A stretch of DNA of 64,000 bases from Nocardia goodfellowii (GCF_017875645.1 NZ_JAGGMR010000001.1:2852001-2916000), one strand, 5' to 3'; positions 52,080-63,673 are shown, numbered from the stretch's first letter. The notes: a model not told the origin generated them from the letters alone. Numbers and translations are program-made.

Positions 52080-52289
52080 GTTGAACCCCCTCTTTTGGCC
52101 AGCAGCACCTTGTTTGGTGGGAAGCACCCAGCCGCCGTACTCGGTTTCTTCCCGCACCAGCTCGGGGCTGGTCGAGGTCGGCATATCGGGAGCGGTGTTG
52201 GCTTCGACGAAGCGGCCGCAGGCCGCGCCAGCCAGTGACGTCACGGCCAGGACCGTGAGGCCGGTTCGGGCCAACCGTCGATGTTTCAC
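52059..52289 (-). CDS. Small putative lipoprotein
   Basis: 76 residues from GTG 52289, with AGGA 6 bases upstream. Basic start KHRRLARTG, hydrophobic segment LTVLAVTSLAGAAC with a weak lipobox ending at Cys, then a short hydrophilic tail (GRFVEANTAPDMP). It ends inside the 3' end of the convergent phosphatase gene. Its upstream region begins close to an IS3 element. Probably a small envelope lipoprotein, perhaps truncated. Confidence 0.5.
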   Translation of the reverse strand: MKHRRLARTGLTVLAVTSLAGAACGRFVEANTAPDMPTSTSPELVREETEYGGWVLPTKQGAAGQKRGFNSRVLVA

Positions 52290-52417
52290 TGGAATCCTAG
52301 GAATCCTAGGATGTCCGGGTGGGGTACTTGGAAGGATGGCCAGTCGCCAGTGAATGAGGCCACTCGGTATTAGAGTCCTGTTGGCCCTGGTCAGGGCTGG
52401 AAGGGACACTGAGTGAC

Positions 52418-52699
52418 ATGGCAGGACGCAAGCGGCATTCCGCAGAGGAGATCGTGCGGAAGCTGCGCCGTGCCGATGAGCTGATCGCAGCGGGCCAGAC
52501 CGGGGAGGAAGCAGCGGCCGAGCTGGGGGTGTCGGCGGCGACGATGTACAACTGGCGACGCCAGTACGGCGGTGTGGACACCGACGCGGCCAAGGAACTC
52601 AAGGAGCTGCGCGAGCAGAACGCCCGGTTGAAGAGGTTGCTGGCCGATGCCGAGCTGGAGAAGGACGCGCTGCGGGAGATCGCCAAGGGAAAATTCTGA
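52418..52699 (+). CDS. IS3-family transposase OrfA
   Basis: 93 residues. Helix-turn-helix (RHSAEEIVRKLRRADELIAA; AAELGVSAATMYNWRRQYGG) followed by the leucine-zipper helix (KELKELREQNARLKRLLADA) typical of IS3 OrfA. The stop overlaps the OrfB frame, as in elements that use programmed -1 frameshifting. It appears intact, unlike OrfB. Confidence 0.88.
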   Translation: MAGRKRHSAEEIVRKLRRADELIAAGQTGEEAAAELGVSAATMYNWRRQYGGVDTDAAKELKELREQNARLKRLLADAELEKDALREIAKGKF

Positions 52700-53561
52700 G
52701 CCCCGCGGCCAAGCGCCGGGCCGTGGACATGCTCAAACAGGTCAAGAGTATGTCGGAACGGTTGGCGTGCAGGGTCGTTGGGCTTCACCGGTCCACGTAT
52801 CGTCGGCTGCCGGCCGCGTAGACCTCGGCCGATCCCGACGCCGGTTTGCGGGCCTGGCGGCGTTCCTACGCCACGAAACACCAAGGCCACGGGTTTCGGC
52901 GCGCCTGGGCAGCGTTGCGGTTCGATGAGGGCAGCGGCGTGAACAAGAAGAAGGTGCACCGGCTCTGGCGCGAGGAAGGCTTGCAGGTGCGGGCGCATTC
53001 CCCGCGCAAGCGAGCCGGATGCTCGTCGGCACCGCCGTCGCTGCGGACGCTCCGAAAGTGGTGTGGGCGCTGGATTTCCAGTTCGACTCCACCGTCGACG
53101 GCCGCGCGGTGAAGATCGCGTCGATGATCGACGAGCACACCCGTGAATCGCTGCTGCATCTGGTCGAGCGGTCGATCACCGCCGAGAAACTCATCAGAGA
53201 ACTCGAGCGCGTGTTCTCTGCTCTCGGCGGACCACCGAAGGTGCTGCGGATGGACAACGGCCCGGAGATGATTTCCTACGCGCTGCAACAGTTTTGCGCT
53301 GACCGTGCGGGGATCGTCTACATTCCGCCCGGCACGCCGTGGAACAACGGATTCATCGAGTCGTTCAACCGCAGATTGCGGGCCGAGTGCCTCAACCGCA
53401 ACCATTGGACGAGCCTGCTCGAAGCCCGGGTCGTGATCGGCGACTTCAAGACCGAGCACAACCATCGGCATCGGCATTCGGCGCTGGGCTATCTCACCCC
53501 GGCCGAGTACTCTGCCCGCTGCGGGCACGTCCACCATCCCGTGGCTTGCGACATCAACTGA
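52696..53561 (+). pseudogene. IS3-family transposase OrfB, disrupted
   Basis: The frame opens at 52696 (SPAAKRRAVDMLKQVKSMSE) but meets an in-frame TAG at 52819-52821, continues as GLRAWRRSYATKHQGHGFRR, then shifts frame near 53020. It ends with the rve integrase core: WALDFQFDSTVDGRAVK (Asp), VLRMDNGPEMIS (Asp) and WNNGFIESFNRRLR (Glu). The catalytic triad remains but the reading frame is broken twice, so the element cannot move on its own. Confidence 0.87.
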
Positions 53562-53738
53562 AACTGGATCGAACACAACCCGGACTCAACGACCGGGTGG
53601 TCCCGTTACAGGGGACCGGTCAGGTGCAGGGAGGCGATCGAAGAAGTACGGTCGACCAATTCTATTCCGTTCGTGGACATTTCGGACCCGGCATCCCGTC
53701 GACGGAGGAGCGGACCTCCGCCGAGTCGGACGCGCGCA

Positions 53739-56700
53739 TCAATCCAACGCCTCGCAGAGATGATCGGTCAGGATGGTGGCCGTCGGATACTCGAACACCA
53801 CCGTGGTCGGTAAGGAGATACCGAGCGCGGCGCGCAGGCGATTGCGGAACTCGACGGCGCCGAGGGAGTCGAAGCCGAGGTCTTTAAAGGACTGGTCGAT
53901 TCCGATCGCGGTGGGGCCGTCGTAGCCGAGTACTGCGGCGGCGGTTGATCGAACGAGGGCGAGTATCTGTTCGCGGCGTTGGGTGGGGGTGAGGGTGGTG
54001 AGGCGGCCGAGGGTGGGGACGTTCGGCGTGACCCCTGCTTTTGGTGTTGTTCGCATCAAGCCGCGGGTCAGCGCTGGGAGGATATCTCCGGACTGCATGC
54101 CGGGGATGTTCAGTCGAGCGGGTAGGACGAACGGGCGGCCGAGGCCGAGCACTTCGTCGAACAGGGCCAGGGCCTCGGCCGATGACATCGCGCCGAAGCC
54201 GATTCGTTCGACGCGGGTCCAATCCTGTTCTCGGAGATGGCCGGTCATGCCGGTCGCGGCGGCCCAGACGCCCCAGCCGAGCGAGACGGCGGGCAGGCCG
54301 AGTTGCGTTCGGTGCGCGGCGAGCGCGTCGACGAACGAGTTGGCCGCGGCATAGTTCGCTTGGCCGGCTGGGCCGAATGCGCCTGCGATCGAGGAGAACA
54401 GGACGAACATCGACAGGTCGGATCCGGTCGTCGCTTCGTGCAGGTGCCAGGCGGCGTCGATTTTCGGCCGGAGGACGGTCTCGAGTTGCCGCGGGGCCAT
54501 CGTGTCGATTACCGCGTCGTCGAGCACGCCGGCGGCGTGGATCACGCCGACGAGCGGCGGGTCGATGTCCGCGATCACCGCGCGTAGTGAATCACGCTGC
54601 GCGGCATCGCAAGCCACGATTCGGACGTCCGCCCCGAGGGCGCTGAGCTCGTCGTGCAGCTGGGCGGCGCCGGGCGCGTCGATGCCACTGCGGCTGAGTA
54701 GCACGAGGTTTCGGACGCCGTGCCGATCTACGAGATGGCGCGCGAGCATGGCGCCGATGGCGCCGGTGCCGCCGGTGATCAGGACCGTGCCGTCCGGCCG
54801 CTGTTCCGGCGGGATCACGAGTGCCAGTTTGCCGACATGGCGCGCTTGACCGAAGTGGCGCAGCGCTTCCGGCGCGCGACGGATGTCCCACTGCCCGACC
54901 GGCAACGGCCGGAGTGCTCCGGTTTCGAACAGCGCCGCGATGTCGGCCAGGTTCTGCTGGATCCGGTCGGGATCGACATCGAGCAGATCGAACGTCTGGT
55001 ACGTCACGCCGGGATGTGCGGCCGCGACGGTCGCCGGGTCGCGGATGTCGGTCTTTCCCAGCTCGACGAACCGGCCGCCACGGGGAAGCAGTCGCAGTGC
55101 AGCATCGACGAAATCGCCTGCGAGCGAATCGAGTACGACGTCGACGCCGGCACCGGCGGTGGTCGCGAGGAAGTGTTGCTCGTACTCGACGGTGCGTGAG
55201 TTGCCGATGTGGTCGTTGTCGATTCCGAGTGCCCGCAGTACGTGCTGCTTGCCTGGGCTCGCCGTGACGAACAGCTCGACGCCCCAATGCCGAGCCAGCG
55301 CGATCGCGGCCATGCCGACGCCGCCGGTCGCGGCGTGCACCAGCAACCGCTGGCCCGGCGCCAGCTGTGCCAGGTCCCGCAGGGCGATGTAGGCCGTGAG
55401 GAACACGCCGGGGGTGGTGGCGGCTTCCGCGAACGACAGGCCGGTCGGGATCGGGACCACCAGCCGGTGATCGACGGTCACGGTCGACGCGATCGGGCCC
55501 AGTAGGCCCATCACCCGGTCTCCGGGCGCGACCGCCGTGACGTCGGGGGCGACTTCGACCACGACACCGGCCCCGTCGATACCGATGTCGGTGCCGGCTT
55601 CGGCGTGGGTCTCGTTGCGGATCTCGTCGTACTTGCCGAGCGTGACCACGACGTCGCGGAAATTCAGCCCGGCCGCGCGAACCGCGATCCGGACTTCACC
55701 GTTCCGCAGCGCCCGCTGCTCCGGAAGTGCCTCCAGGCGCAGGTTGGTCGACTGGAGCGTTCCGGTACCCGCGGTTCGTAGCCGCCAGGGTCCGGCCTCG
55801 ACCAGTCCGGGATTTCCGACCAGGTCGGTGCGGGCGCGAATCAGCCTGGGCGCGTAGATGATTCCGTTCCGGTACGCGAGTTGCGGCTCGTCAGCGGCGA
55901 GCGCCGCCGAGATCGCCGGGCGGCGATGCGCCCAGTCGTCGACATCCACGAGCACGATTCGCCCGGGGTGCTCGTTCATCGCTGTCCGCAGCAGTCCCCA
56001 CACCGGTGCGTGGACGAGGTCTTCGACGTCTTCGCCGCTGTGCACCGCGATCGCCCGGCGGGTGACGACGACGAGTGTGCTGTCGTCGTCGCGTTCCAGC
56101 CACCGCTGGATCTGATCGAGGATCGCGGCGAGCCGCGTGTGCACCGCCCCGGGGAGATCGCCATCGGCCACGGGCGTCGCTTGGCAGCGTAAAACGGTGG
56201 GGGATTTGCTGATTCGGTCCCGTTTGTGTTCCGGGATCGCGACCGGGACCCAATCCAGACCGAACACCGGCCCACCCGCGAACTGCCGTCGATCGATCGG
56301 CCGGGTTGCCAGCGAATCGATCGTGGCGACCACGGACCCGGCGGTGTCGAACAGGGTCACCGCGGCGCGGTCGTCGGCCAGCGGCGCCACGTGCACCCGC
56401 AGCGCTATCGCGCCGGTCGCGTACAGTCGCACGCCCTCCCAGGCGAACGGCAGGCCGAGCGTCGTGGTTTCGCGCGTGCCGAACGACTCGATCAGCGCGT
56501 GCAACGCGGCATCGAACAGTGCTGGATGCAAGCCGAATCCCGCGGTGCCGGACGGGAGCGGCACGGCGACCTCGGCGAAGAACTCCCTGGTTCTTCCGTC
56601 CTCGGAGTCCTTCGTCCAAGCGGAACGCAGCCCGCGAAAGGCCGGACCGTATTCGTAACCCAGAGCGGCGCACCGTTGGTAGAAGCCGGCGGCGTCGACC

Positions 56701-59700
56701 GGTGTCGCGTCTTGCGGGGGCCAGGTCGTGGCAACCGGCGGCGAGCTGTGGTGCTCGCTCGACACCGCACCGGTGGCGTGCAGGGTCCACTGCGCCGTAT
56801 CGTCGGTGCGCAGGTAGCACCGGACCGCTCGCCTGCCCGACGTTTCGGGCGTGCCGAGAACTGTTTGGAGTTGCACCGCACCGGATTCCGCGACGATGAG
56901 CGGTGCGTGCAGCACGAGTTCGGACAGGTACGGGCAGCCGACCCGCGTGCCCGCCGACAGGACGAGCTCGACCGTCGCGGCACCCGGCAGCAGGGGCGTT
57001 CCGGCGACGACGTGGTCGATGAGCCAGGGCTGGCGGTCGACGGATACCTCACCGGCGAACGTCACCTCACCCGACTCGGGGTGTTCGACCATCGCGTCGA
57101 TGAACGGGTGCACGGCGCCGGCGCCACCCGGGTCGGGTGCCAGCCAGTATCTGTTGTGCTGGAACGGATATACCGGCAGGTCCACCCGTTGCGGTCGCAG
57201 TGCTTGCAGGTAGGTCCGCCACGAGGCGTTCATCCGCGCCGCGGAAAGCAGGAAGCGGCGCATGCCGCCCTGGTCGCGGCGCAGGGTTTCGACCACCGTG
57301 ATGTCGTCGGTCTCGAGCGTTTCCTGGATTCCGATGGTCAGCACCGGGTGCGGGCTGACCTCGACGAAGCTGCGGTATCCGTGCTCGTAGGCCGCTCGTA
57401 TCGCCGACTCGAATTGCACCGGCTGCCTGAGGTTTTCGAACCAGTAGGTGGCGTTCATCACGGACGGGTCGAGCAGGCTGCCGGTGACTGTCGAGAAGAG
57501 TGGGACGGCGGGCGTGACGGTTTCGATGGCGGCGAGTGCCGAACGCAGCTCCGCGCCGATCGAATCGACCTGTGCCGAATGCGCGGCGTAGTTCACCGGA
57601 ATTCGCTTGGCGCGCAGGTTATTGGCGTCGCTGTGCGCCATCAGTTCGGCGATCGCGTCAGCCGCACCGGACACCACCGTCGAACGCGGGCCGTTGACCG
57701 CGGCGACACCCAGGCGGCCGGACCACTTTTCGAGCAGGACGCTGACCTCTTCGACCGCCTGCGGCACCGACACCATGCCGCCGTGACCCCCGAGCGCGAC
57801 GAGCGCGCGGCTGCGAACCACGACGACACGCGCGGCGTCGGCCAGTGACAGCGCCCCGGCGACATAGGCGGCCGCGATCTCGCCCTGCGAATGCCCGACC
57901 ACCGCAACCGGTTCGACGCCGATCGACTGCCACAGCCGAGCCAGCGAGGTCATGACGGCGAACAGCACCGGCTGCACCACATCGACGCGGTCCAGTCCGG
58001 GCGTTCCCGGTTCGTGCCGCAGCACGTCGTGCAGCGACCAGTCGACCAGCTCGGCGAACACAGCGGCGCACGCATCGATGTGGTCGGCGAATGCCGGTGC
58101 GGTGTCCAGCAATTCGGCTGCCATCCGCACCCATTGCGACCCTTGGCCGGGGAACACGAACACACAGGGATGGGCGGACGCTGAGCCGACGGGGTGGATG
58201 AGCGCCGGGGAGTGGGCGACGGCGGAGCCGACGGTGACGACGTTCTCGGCGGCGCGGCCCTCGGCGAGCGCGGTCAACCCGGCACGTAATTCGTGGCTCT
58301 CCGCGCCGACGACGACAGCCCGGCAGGCTAGGCGCGCTCGGCCGGTCGCCAGCGACCACGCGACGTCCACCGGCTCGTGGTCCAGCACAGTCAGCAACCG
58401 GGAAGCCTGCTCCGCCAACCCTTCTGCCGTTTTCGCCGACAGTTCGAGCGGAACCACAACGGGTGGCCGTCGCCGCACCGGTGCCGCCGATCCGGCAGGC
58501 GCTTGTTCCAGAATCACATGAGCGTTGGTGCCGCTGATCCCGAACGCCGACACACCCGCGCGCCGAATCGGGGATTCCGACGGCCATGCGGTCGGTTCGG
58601 CGACCACCCGCACCGCGCCGGTCGACCAGTCGACCGCGGTGGTCAGCTGGTCGGCATGCAGCGTCGGCGGGACTGTCCCGCGCCGTATTGCCTCGATCAT
58701 CTTGATCACCCCGGCGACGCCCGCCGCCGCCTGCGCGTGGCCGATGTTCGATTTCACCGACCCGAGCAGCAATGGTCTCGCGGCCGGACGGGCTCGGCCG
58801 TAGGTCGCGATCAGGGCGGCCGCCTCGATCGGGTCGCCGACCGTTGTTCCGGTGCCGTGCGCCTCCACGACGTCGATGTCGGCAGGCGTGAGTCCGGCAT
58901 CGGCGAGCGCCTTGCGGATGACCCGCTCCTGCGCGGGACCGCTCGGCACCGACAGCCCGCTCGAAGCGCCGTCCTGCCCGGTCGCCGATCCGCGCAGCAG
59001 CGCGAGCACCGGATGATCGTGCCGGCGAGCCTGCGAAAGCCGTTCCAGGACAAGCACACCCACGCCCTCACCGATGCCGAACCCGTTGGCGGCGGCCGAG
59101 AACGGCTTGCACCGGCCGTCTTCGGCGAGCGCGCCGAGTTCGGCCAACCCGATGAAGGAACTCGGTGAGCTCAGCACTGTCGCACCACCGGCCAGCGCGA
59201 GCGTGCAATCGCCGGTCCGCAAGGCCTGCGCCGCGAGGTGTATCGCGACGAGCGAGGAGGAACATGCCGTGTCCACGGTGATCGCGGGACCGGACAGCCC
59301 GAGCGAGTACGCGACTCGCCCGGAGGCGACGGCGGTCGCGGCTCCGGTGGCGAGGTGCCCGGTCAAGCCCATGCGATCGGAGGCGATCCCGCCGCCGTAT
59401 TCCAGCGCGCCGACGCCGAAATAGACGCCGGTTTCGGTACCGGCGAGTGACAACGGGTCGATGCCGCCGCGCTCCAAGGCTTCCCACGATGTCTCGAGCA
59501 GCAGCCGCTGCTGCGGTTCCATCGCCAGCGCCTCGCGCGGGCTGATGCCGAACAACGCGGCATCGAACGCGTCCGCGTCGTCCAGGAAGTTTCCGCGCTC
59601 GGAGCTGACCGAGGCGGGGAGTCTGCTTCGATCCCAGCCCCGGTCGGTCGGGAAGGCCGAAGCGGCATTGCGTCCTTCGGCGGCGAACCGCCAGAGGTCG

Positions 59701-59786
59701 GCCGAGGAGGCGATACCGCCCGGATACCGGCACCCGATGCCGACGATCGCGATCGGGTCGGCTGAATCGCGGGTCGACTCAGCCAT
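53739..59786 (-). CDS. Type I polyketide synthase, single fully reducing module
   Basis: 2015 residues: KS (about 10-430; [24 protein letters not shown]), AT (about 540-840; [10 protein letters not shown] near 631, YAAHSAQVD near 733), DH (about 890-1120; [12 protein letters not shown] with catalytic His, Asp in [10 protein letters not shown]), ER (about 1320-1650; [15 protein letters not shown]), KR (about 1667-1850; [15 protein letters not shown] signature for B-type, [15 protein letters not shown]) and ACP (about 1940-2010; [10 protein letters not shown]). The YAAH/GHSQG AT pattern suggests methylmalonyl-CoA. There is no thioesterase or loading domain. It starts within the 3' end of the hydrolase gene (8-base overlap), so the two are coupled. 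Confidence 0.95.
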   Translation of the reverse strand: MAESTRDSADPIAIVGIGCRYPGGIASSADLWRFAAEGRNAASAFPTDRGWDRSRLPASVSSERGNFLDDADAFDAALFGISPREALAMEPQQRLLLETSWEALERGGIDPLSLAGTETGVYFGVGALEYGGGIASDRMGLTGHLATGAATAVASGRVAYSLGLSGPAITVDTACSSSLVAIHLAAQALRTGDCTLALAGGATVLSSPSSFIGLAELGALAEDGRCKPFSAAANGFGIGEGVGVLVLERLSQARRHDHPVLALLRGSATGQDGASSGLSVPSGPAQERVIRKALADAGLTPADIDVVEAHGTGTTVGDPIEAAALIATYGRARPAARPLLLGSVKSNIGHAQAAAGVAGVIKMIEAIRRGTVPPTLHADQLTTAVDWSTGAVRVVAEPTAWPSESPIRRAGVSAFGISGTNAHVILEQAPAGSAAPVRRRPPVVVPLELSAKTAEGLAEQASRLLTVLDHEPVDVAWSLATGRARLACRAVVVGAESHELRAGLTALAEGRAAENVVTVGSAVAHSPALIHPVGSASAHPCVFVFPGQGSQWVRMAAELLDTAPAFADHIDACAAVFAELVDWSLHDVLRHEPGTPGLDRVDVVQPVLFAVMTSLARLWQSIGVEPVAVVGHSQGEIAAAYVAGALSLADAARVVVVRSRALVALGGHGGMVSVPQAVEEVSVLLEKWSGRLGVAAVNGPRSTVVSGAADAIAELMAHSDANNLRAKRIPVNYAAHSAQVDSIGAELRSALAAIETVTPAVPLFSTVTGSLLDPSVMNATYWFENLRQPVQFESAIRAAYEHGYRSFVEVSPHPVLTIGIQETLETDDITVVETLRRDQGGMRRFLLSAARMNASWRTYLQALRPQRVDLPVYPFQHNRYWLAPDPGGAGAVHPFIDAMVEHPESGEVTFAGEVSVDRQPWLIDHVVAGTPLLPGAATVELVLSAGTRVGCPYLSELVLHAPLIVAESGAVQLQTVLGTPETSGRRAVRCYLRTDDTAQWTLHATGAVSSEHHSSPPVATTWPPQDATPVDAAGFYQRCAALGYEYGPAFRGLRSAWTKDSEDGRTREFFAEVAVPLPSGTAGFGLHPALFDAALHALIESFGTRETTTLGLPFAWEGVRLYATGAIALRVHVAPLADDRAAVTLFDTAGSVVATIDSLATRPIDRRQFAGGPVFGLDWVPVAIPEHKRDRISKSPTVLRCQATPVADGDLPGAVHTRLAAILDQIQRWLERDDDSTLVVVTRRAIAVHSGEDVEDLVHAPVWGLLRTAMNEHPGRIVLVDVDDWAHRRPAISAALAADEPQLAYRNGIIYAPRLIRARTDLVGNPGLVEAGPWRLRTAGTGTLQSTNLRLEALPEQRALRNGEVRIAVRAAGLNFRDVVVTLGKYDEIRNETHAEAGTDIGIDGAGVVVEVAPDVTAVAPGDRVMGLLGPIASTVTVDHRLVVPIPTGLSFAEAATTPGVFLTAYIALRDLAQLAPGQRLLVHAATGGVGMAAIALARHWGVELFVTASPGKQHVLRALGIDNDHIGNSRTVEYEQHFLATTAGAGVDVVLDSLAGDFVDAALRLLPRGGRFVELGKTDIRDPATVAAAHPGVTYQTFDLLDVDPDRIQQNLADIAALFETGALRPLPVGQWDIRRAPEALRHFGQARHVGKLALVIPPEQRPDGTVLITGGTGAIGAMLARHLVDRHGVRNLVLLSRSGIDAPGAAQLHDELSALGADVRIVACDAAQRDSLRAVIADIDPPLVGVIHAAGVLDDAVIDTMAPRQLETVLRPKIDAAWHLHEATTGSDLSMFVLFSSIAGAFGPAGQANYAAANSFVDALAAHRTQLGLPAVSLGWGVWAAATGMTGHLREQDWTRVERIGFGAMSSAEALALFDEVLGLGRPFVLPARLNIPGMQSGDILPALTRGLMRTTPKAGVTPNVPTLGRLTTLTPTQRREQILALVRSTAAAVLGYDGPTAIGIDQSFKDLGFDSLGAVEFRNRLRAALGISLPTTVVFEYPTATILTDHLCEALD

Positions 59787-60834
59787 CGACGAACCTCGGG
59801 TAGAGCGCCCGGGCCAGCTCGAGGGCGATCTCCATACTGACGGCGTCCATGTTCACCGACGCGTTGGTGACGACCGCGATCGACGCCTCCTCGGCGGGAT
59901 AGCGATACACCGCGCACGACGAGCCGGGCAGGATGCCGCTGTGGCCGAGGAGGCCGCCCAGACACTGCACGCCGAGGCCGTATCGATGAAAGGCCCGCCG
60001 GCGGTCCAGGTGCCTGCGCGTCAATCGCTCACGTTGCAGGTCCGCCGACAACAGCGTGCTGTCGGCGAGCTCGCGCACCCAGATCAGGAGATCGTCGACC
60101 GTCGAGGTCATCGCACCGGCTGTCCAGAGGAAATTGGGATTCAGATAACTGAGCTCGTGCAGTGTGCGGCCGTCGGGCATGAGTACGTAGTGCGTCGGAT
60201 GCGGATCGGGAAGCTTTGCGGCCGAGAGGAATTCGGTGCTGTTCAGGCCCGGGACCGCGGCGACGACATCGTCGTTGATCACGTCGGCGGCCGGCTTGCC
60301 GGTCAGCTGCTCGAGCACGAGTCCGAGCAGAATGTAGTTGCTGTCGCTGTAGTCGGCCTTTTCCCCCGGTTCGAAAACCGCCGGCTTGCCGCGGATCAGG
60401 TCGACCTTGTGCTCTTGCGGCGAGTCCGCATCGGTGGGGTCGAACAGCGCGCCCTCACATGCCGGGAGCCAGTCCTGCGCTCCGACGAAGTTGGCGACAC
60501 CGGAGGTCATGTTGAGCAGGTGCTTGATCGTGATGCGCGCACCGTTCGCGATGCCTGGGACGAAGGATTCGAGCGTGTCGTCGAAACTGAGCCGGCCCCG
60601 GTCGATCTGCCGCAGGACCGCCGTCGCGGTGAACGTCTTGGTGATACTTCCGATGCGGCAGTGATCGCCGATCCGGAACGGTTCGCCGGTGGTCACGTCA
60701 GAGACTCCGAGCGCGAGCTCCCACCGCTGATCGCCCACCTCGACGACCGCGCCGAGGCCCGGCAAGCGTTGCTCGTAGAACTGCGTCTCGAGGAGGAACT
60801 CGAGCGTGTCACAGGTCATGTCGTCCAACATCAC
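59779..60834 (-). CDS. Beta-lactamase-fold serine hydrolase
   Basis: 351 residues, class C beta-lactamase / DD-peptidase superfamily. SxxK is S63-ITK66 ([11 protein letters not shown]), the YxN motif is in [13 protein letters not shown] and the third motif in [12 protein letters not shown] (HxG). No signal peptide is visible, so a cytoplasmic esterase or transacylase is more likely than a cell-wall enzyme. Members of this fold act as acyltransferases (LovD-like) beside PKS genes; here it precedes and overlaps the PKS gene and may release or transfer its acyl chain, as no thioesterase is present. Confidence 0.85.
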   Translation of the reverse strand: MMLDDMTCDTLEFLLETQFYEQRLPGLGAVVEVGDQRWELALGVSDVTTGEPFRIGDHCRIGSITKTFTATAVLRQIDRGRLSFDDTLESFVPGIANGARITIKHLLNMTSGVANFVGAQDWLPACEGALFDPTDADSPQEHKVDLIRGKPAVFEPGEKADYSDSNYILLGLVLEQLTGKPAADVINDDVVAAVPGLNSTEFLSAAKLPDPHPTHYVLMPDGRTLHELSYLNPNFLWTAGAMTSTVDDLLIWVRELADSTLLSADLQRERLTRRHLDRRRAFHRYGLGVQCLGGLLGHSGILPGSSCAVYRYPAEEASIAVVTNASVNMDAVSMEIALELARALYPRFVDG

Positions 60835-60848
60835 ACGTCCGCTCCGGG

Positions 60849-61655
60849 TCAGAGGACTCGGAAGTTGCGATCGGCGGGCCGGTTTTCGCGAATCCGCCGG
60901 ACCAGTTCGGCAACTCGCTGGTTGACGAATCGCTCGAACGCGGCGTCGTCCACCGGAATCGCGACCGGATTGGGCTTGGGCTCGATCAGGTAGCGGCCGT
61001 CATCAGCGAGGTCGCGCCAGCGTAGGAGATAGCCACTACGGTCTTGGATCCAGTGCACCCCGCTGCCCGGCTCGACCTTCAGCTCGCCGAACTGAGTCGC
61101 CTTCGCGTTGCGCCAGGAGTCGGAACGTTGACGTGGTGAGTGGGCCGCTTCGAGCACCTGCGAGGAGCCGTAGGTGTAATCCATTCCGTCCGGCTGCTCC
61201 GAGAGGAGCGGGACGTCGCCTTGTTTACCGCGCCCCACTTTCGGCAACTGGTCGATCACGGCTTTCGCCAGCCCGGTGACGTCGGTCTGGTAGACATCGA
61301 TATCACCGCCGCGCCCGATGCTCTCGCCGGGCTGCTGGACCAGGACCACCGCATAGCCTTCGCGCCGCAATCCGACGACCCGCGTCACCGCCGACATGTC
61401 CGTCTCGTCGTCGGGCGCCTCGCCCGCGGCCCAGATGACGATGTCCGGATTGACGGCGGCTTCCCACAGCTGCTGCGCCTCGACCTTCATATGCGCCAAA
61501 AGCCGTTCCGCCGTCGCTCTTTTGGCGCGGTAGTAGTCCTCCTCGTACTCGTGCGTCGGCCAGTGTGTCAGCGGCCACGGCAGCCTGTCACTCGACATCA
61601 ACTCCCACAGCACTACCAGTTCGAGCGACGTCAGCCGCCCCAGATGCACGCTCAT
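60849..61655 (-). CDS. EspG-family ESX chaperone
   Basis: 268 residues matching the ESX secretion-associated EspG family: start MSVHLGRLTSLELVVLWELM, a central beta region (VVGLRREGYAVVLVQQPGES) and a C-terminal helix (AFERFVNQRVAELVRRIREN). EspG proteins bind and keep soluble PE-PPE substrates in the cytoplasm before export. ATG 61655 overlaps the stop of the PPE-like gene (ATGA), fitting a chaperone-substrate pair. The ESX machine itself is not in the window. Confidence 0.82.
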   Translation of the reverse strand: MSVHLGRLTSLELVVLWELMSSDRLPWPLTHWPTHEYEEDYYRAKRATAERLLAHMKVEAQQLWEAAVNPDIVIWAAGEAPDDETDMSAVTRVVGLRREGYAVVLVQQPGESIGRGGDIDVYQTDVTGLAKAVIDQLPKVGRGKQGDVPLLSEQPDGMDYTYGSSQVLEAAHSPRQRSDSWRNAKATQFGELKVEPGSGVHWIQDRSGYLLRWRDLADDGRYLIEPKPNPVAIPVDDAAFERFVNQRVAELVRRIRENRPADRNFRVL

Positions 61656-63067
61656 CAATCAGCGACCGGCTTCGAGGCGATAGGCGCGTCGCCGAGCGCC
61701 TCTTCGAGGTGCTCGGTGGATTCCAGGTAGGCGGGACGCTTGCGATTTTGGTTCTGTCCGCCCTGCGCACCGGCGCCGGCCGGGCCCATGCCGCCCGGTG
61801 TGCCGGGCTGGCCCGCCACGGCTCCCAGACCACGACCGGCCATCGCGGCGGTCGCCGCCGTGCCACTGACCGAGGCGCGCGGGAACAGCTTCGAGCCGTC
61901 TTTCGCGAGCGAGGGGCCCGCGCTCAACGCACCGGTCTTGGCGGGCCCGGGGCCCGGCCCCGCCGCCTTCGGCATGCCCTTGCTCAGCTCCTTGCCCAGG
62001 CCGGCCAGGGATGCGGGCAGCCCGGCCGCGTTCGCCGCCTGCAGGCCCTGCTGTGCCGCCTGTTGCGCGGCTTGCAGACCCTGCTGTGCGGCCTGCTGCG
62101 CCGCTTCGAGGCCTTTCTGCAAGCCCTGTTGGGCCGCCTGTTGCGCTTGTTGCGCCTGCTGCTGGGCAGTGCGCAGCGCCGCCTGCCGCTCGGCATTGGC
62201 GGTCTGCTTGGCGATCTCGGCCGCGCGTTGTTTGGCGTCCGCTTCGGCCTTCTTCTGCGCGTCCTCCATCGCTTTGCGCTGGTCGGCCAGCGTATTCTGC
62301 TGCTGTTTGAGCGCGGCCAATTGGGGGCTGGTGGCCGGGCCGGGTCCGGGCCCGCCGATCTTCGGTGACGGTCCACCGGAAGGGCCACCCGGGTTCGTCT
62401 TTCCCGTGGGGTCCGGGAGGCCCTGCGTCACCGGTTTCGGGAGCGGGAATATCGGCATGGCCGCGTCCGCGGACTTTCCGCCCGGCAGGAAGACCTGGTT
62501 CATGACCTCGTTGGCGCGTTGTTCGAGCAAGCTCTTCAACTGCGCGCGCGTCTGGTCGGTCTCGTAGTCGCCGGAGGTCTCCACGATCGACTTCCCGTCG
62601 ATCAGCTTGCCCTGCTCGTCAGGAATGTTCTTGCGCGTGGTGTCGAGGAAATCGGCCGCGAAATCCAGGCTGCTCGCGACCGCGTTGAGGACCGAGGTGA
62701 GACTCGTCAGTTGTTCGGCGTAGCGCTGTACCGCCGGCGCCGCGGCGGAGCGACCGGCGTCCGAATCCCAGGAATCGATGATCTTCGAATTCACTTGGTT
62801 GGAGAATTGGGCGGCGAGCGACTTCAGCGCGTTGCCGTGCGTACGCCAGTCCTTCGCCATGTCGCGCACCGATTCGGGATTGATCGAATTGCGGTATTGC
62901 ACAAGGGTTTCCAAGGACTTACCGTAGGTGTTCCAAGGAATCTGGCCTTGTTCGGTCGTGACTGTGCCGTCGCCGAGGACCGTGCTCTTGTCGACGCTCG
63001 CGTCCTTCGGCTTGAATTCATCCAGGTCGTATTTCTTCGGATCCTGCTGGACTGAGTCACTTGACAT
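61655..63067 (-). CDS. PPE-like / EspB-like ESX substrate with Gln-Ala coiled coil
   Basis: 470 residues. The N-terminal about 200 residues are helical, with SKIIDSWDSDAGRSAAAPAV forming a WxG-like turn between helices, as in PPE and EspB. Residues about 260-360 are an Ala/Gln-rich coiled coil with repeats of AAQQGLQAAQQ type. A Gly/Pro-rich part follows, and the tail KRPAYLESTEHLEEALGD is conserved among actinobacterial ESX substrates. Probably exported together with the small protein at 63100 and chaperoned by EspG. Confidence 0.8.
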   Translation of the reverse strand: MSSDSVQQDPKKYDLDEFKPKDASVDKSTVLGDGTVTTEQGQIPWNTYGKSLETLVQYRNSINPESVRDMAKDWRTHGNALKSLAAQFSNQVNSKIIDSWDSDAGRSAAAPAVQRYAEQLTSLTSVLNAVASSLDFAADFLDTTRKNIPDEQGKLIDGKSIVETSGDYETDQTRAQLKSLLEQRANEVMNQVFLPGGKSADAAMPIFPLPKPVTQGLPDPTGKTNPGGPSGGPSPKIGGPGPGPATSPQLAALKQQQNTLADQRKAMEDAQKKAEADAKQRAAEIAKQTANAERQAALRTAQQQAQQAQQAAQQGLQKGLEAAQQAAQQGLQAAQQAAQQGLQAANAAGLPASLAGLGKELSKGMPKAAGPGPGPAKTGALSAGPSLAKDGSKLFPRASVSGTAATAAMAGRGLGAVAGQPGTPGGMGPAGAGAQGGQNQNRKRPAYLESTEHLEEALGDAPIASKPVAD

Positions 63068-63099
63068 TGATCGCCTCCACGGGCCGGGGCGGCCGGAAC

Positions 63100-63483
63100 C
63101 TACTTCCGGTACCCCTTCGTCGTCGTGTCGTACTTGGCAAGCTCGTCGGCGGAAGCCTTCTCGTGCTCCAGGTAGGCACGGCCGGCCGCGATGAAGGTGT
63201 CCATCATGTCGTTGACCACCTCGACGTGCTTCTTCAGCGCGTACTCCAGTGAGGAGTCGCCGTTGGTCGCACGGTCGCTATAGCGTTGCGCGAGCGCGGT
63301 CGCGTCCGGGAGGTCGCCGAAGCCCTTGACATTGCCGAGCGTTTTGGCGTTGTTGATCGCGCTGTTGAGTTGGGTGACCATGTCGCTGCACAGCTTTGCG
63401 CAATCCTGAGCGGCGTTCGGCTCCAGCCGGATGTGCTTTCCCTCGGCGGCCTTGGTGAGGCGGTCGAATTCACTGTCTGCCAT
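63100..63483 (-). CDS. Small ESX-associated helical protein (PE-like partner)
   Basis: 127 residues, helical. The C-terminal helix contains YLEHEKASADELAKY, a YxxxE element like the type VII export signal YxxxD/E that PE proteins carry. It lies 32 bases upstream of the PPE-like gene in the same direction, the normal PE-then-PPE order. No lipid or membrane segment. Call rests on context and helix pattern. Confidence 0.7.
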   Translation of the reverse strand: MADSEFDRLTKAAEGKHIRLEPNAAQDCAKLCSDMVTQLNSAINNAKTLGNVKGFGDLPDATALAQRYSDRATNGDSSLEYALKKHVEVVNDMMDTFIAAGRAYLEHEKASADELAKYDTTTKGYRK

Positions 63484-63493
63484 CGGTCGATCC

Positions 63494-63673
63494 TTACGAC
63501 GGGATAGTCGAAAACATGGCGTCGGCCCAACGCTGCGGGTCGCTGCCGGAATGCTGAGTCGGCACTCGATCGGTGCGGGTGAGCGTTGCTCCGGTGGTCA
63601 TCCCCCAGCCGACCTCGCACGTGCGGGTGCGGTGGTAGGGCTGCACCAGCACGATCGCGCTCACGCCGTTCAT
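63494..63673 (-). CDS. Hypothetical 59-aa protein at the head of the ESX group
   Basis: ATG 63673 to TAA 63494, reading MNGVSAIVLVQPYHRTRTCE with the tail DPQRWADAMFSTIPS. It ends 10 bases before the PE-like start, so it is probably co-transcribed. No strong ribosome site and no recognised family; it could also be the start of a longer, decayed gene. Confidence 0.45.
   Translation of the reverse strand: MNGVSAIVLVQPYHRTRTCEVGWGMTTGATLTRTDRVPTQHSGSDPQRWADAMFSTIPS

Noticed and set aside
56226..57848. 540-residue plus-strand frame across the PKS
   Set aside because: Antisense to highly conserved PKS domains; long open frames are expected in GC-rich DNA. The same applies to the other long plus-strand frames in 53.7-61 kb.
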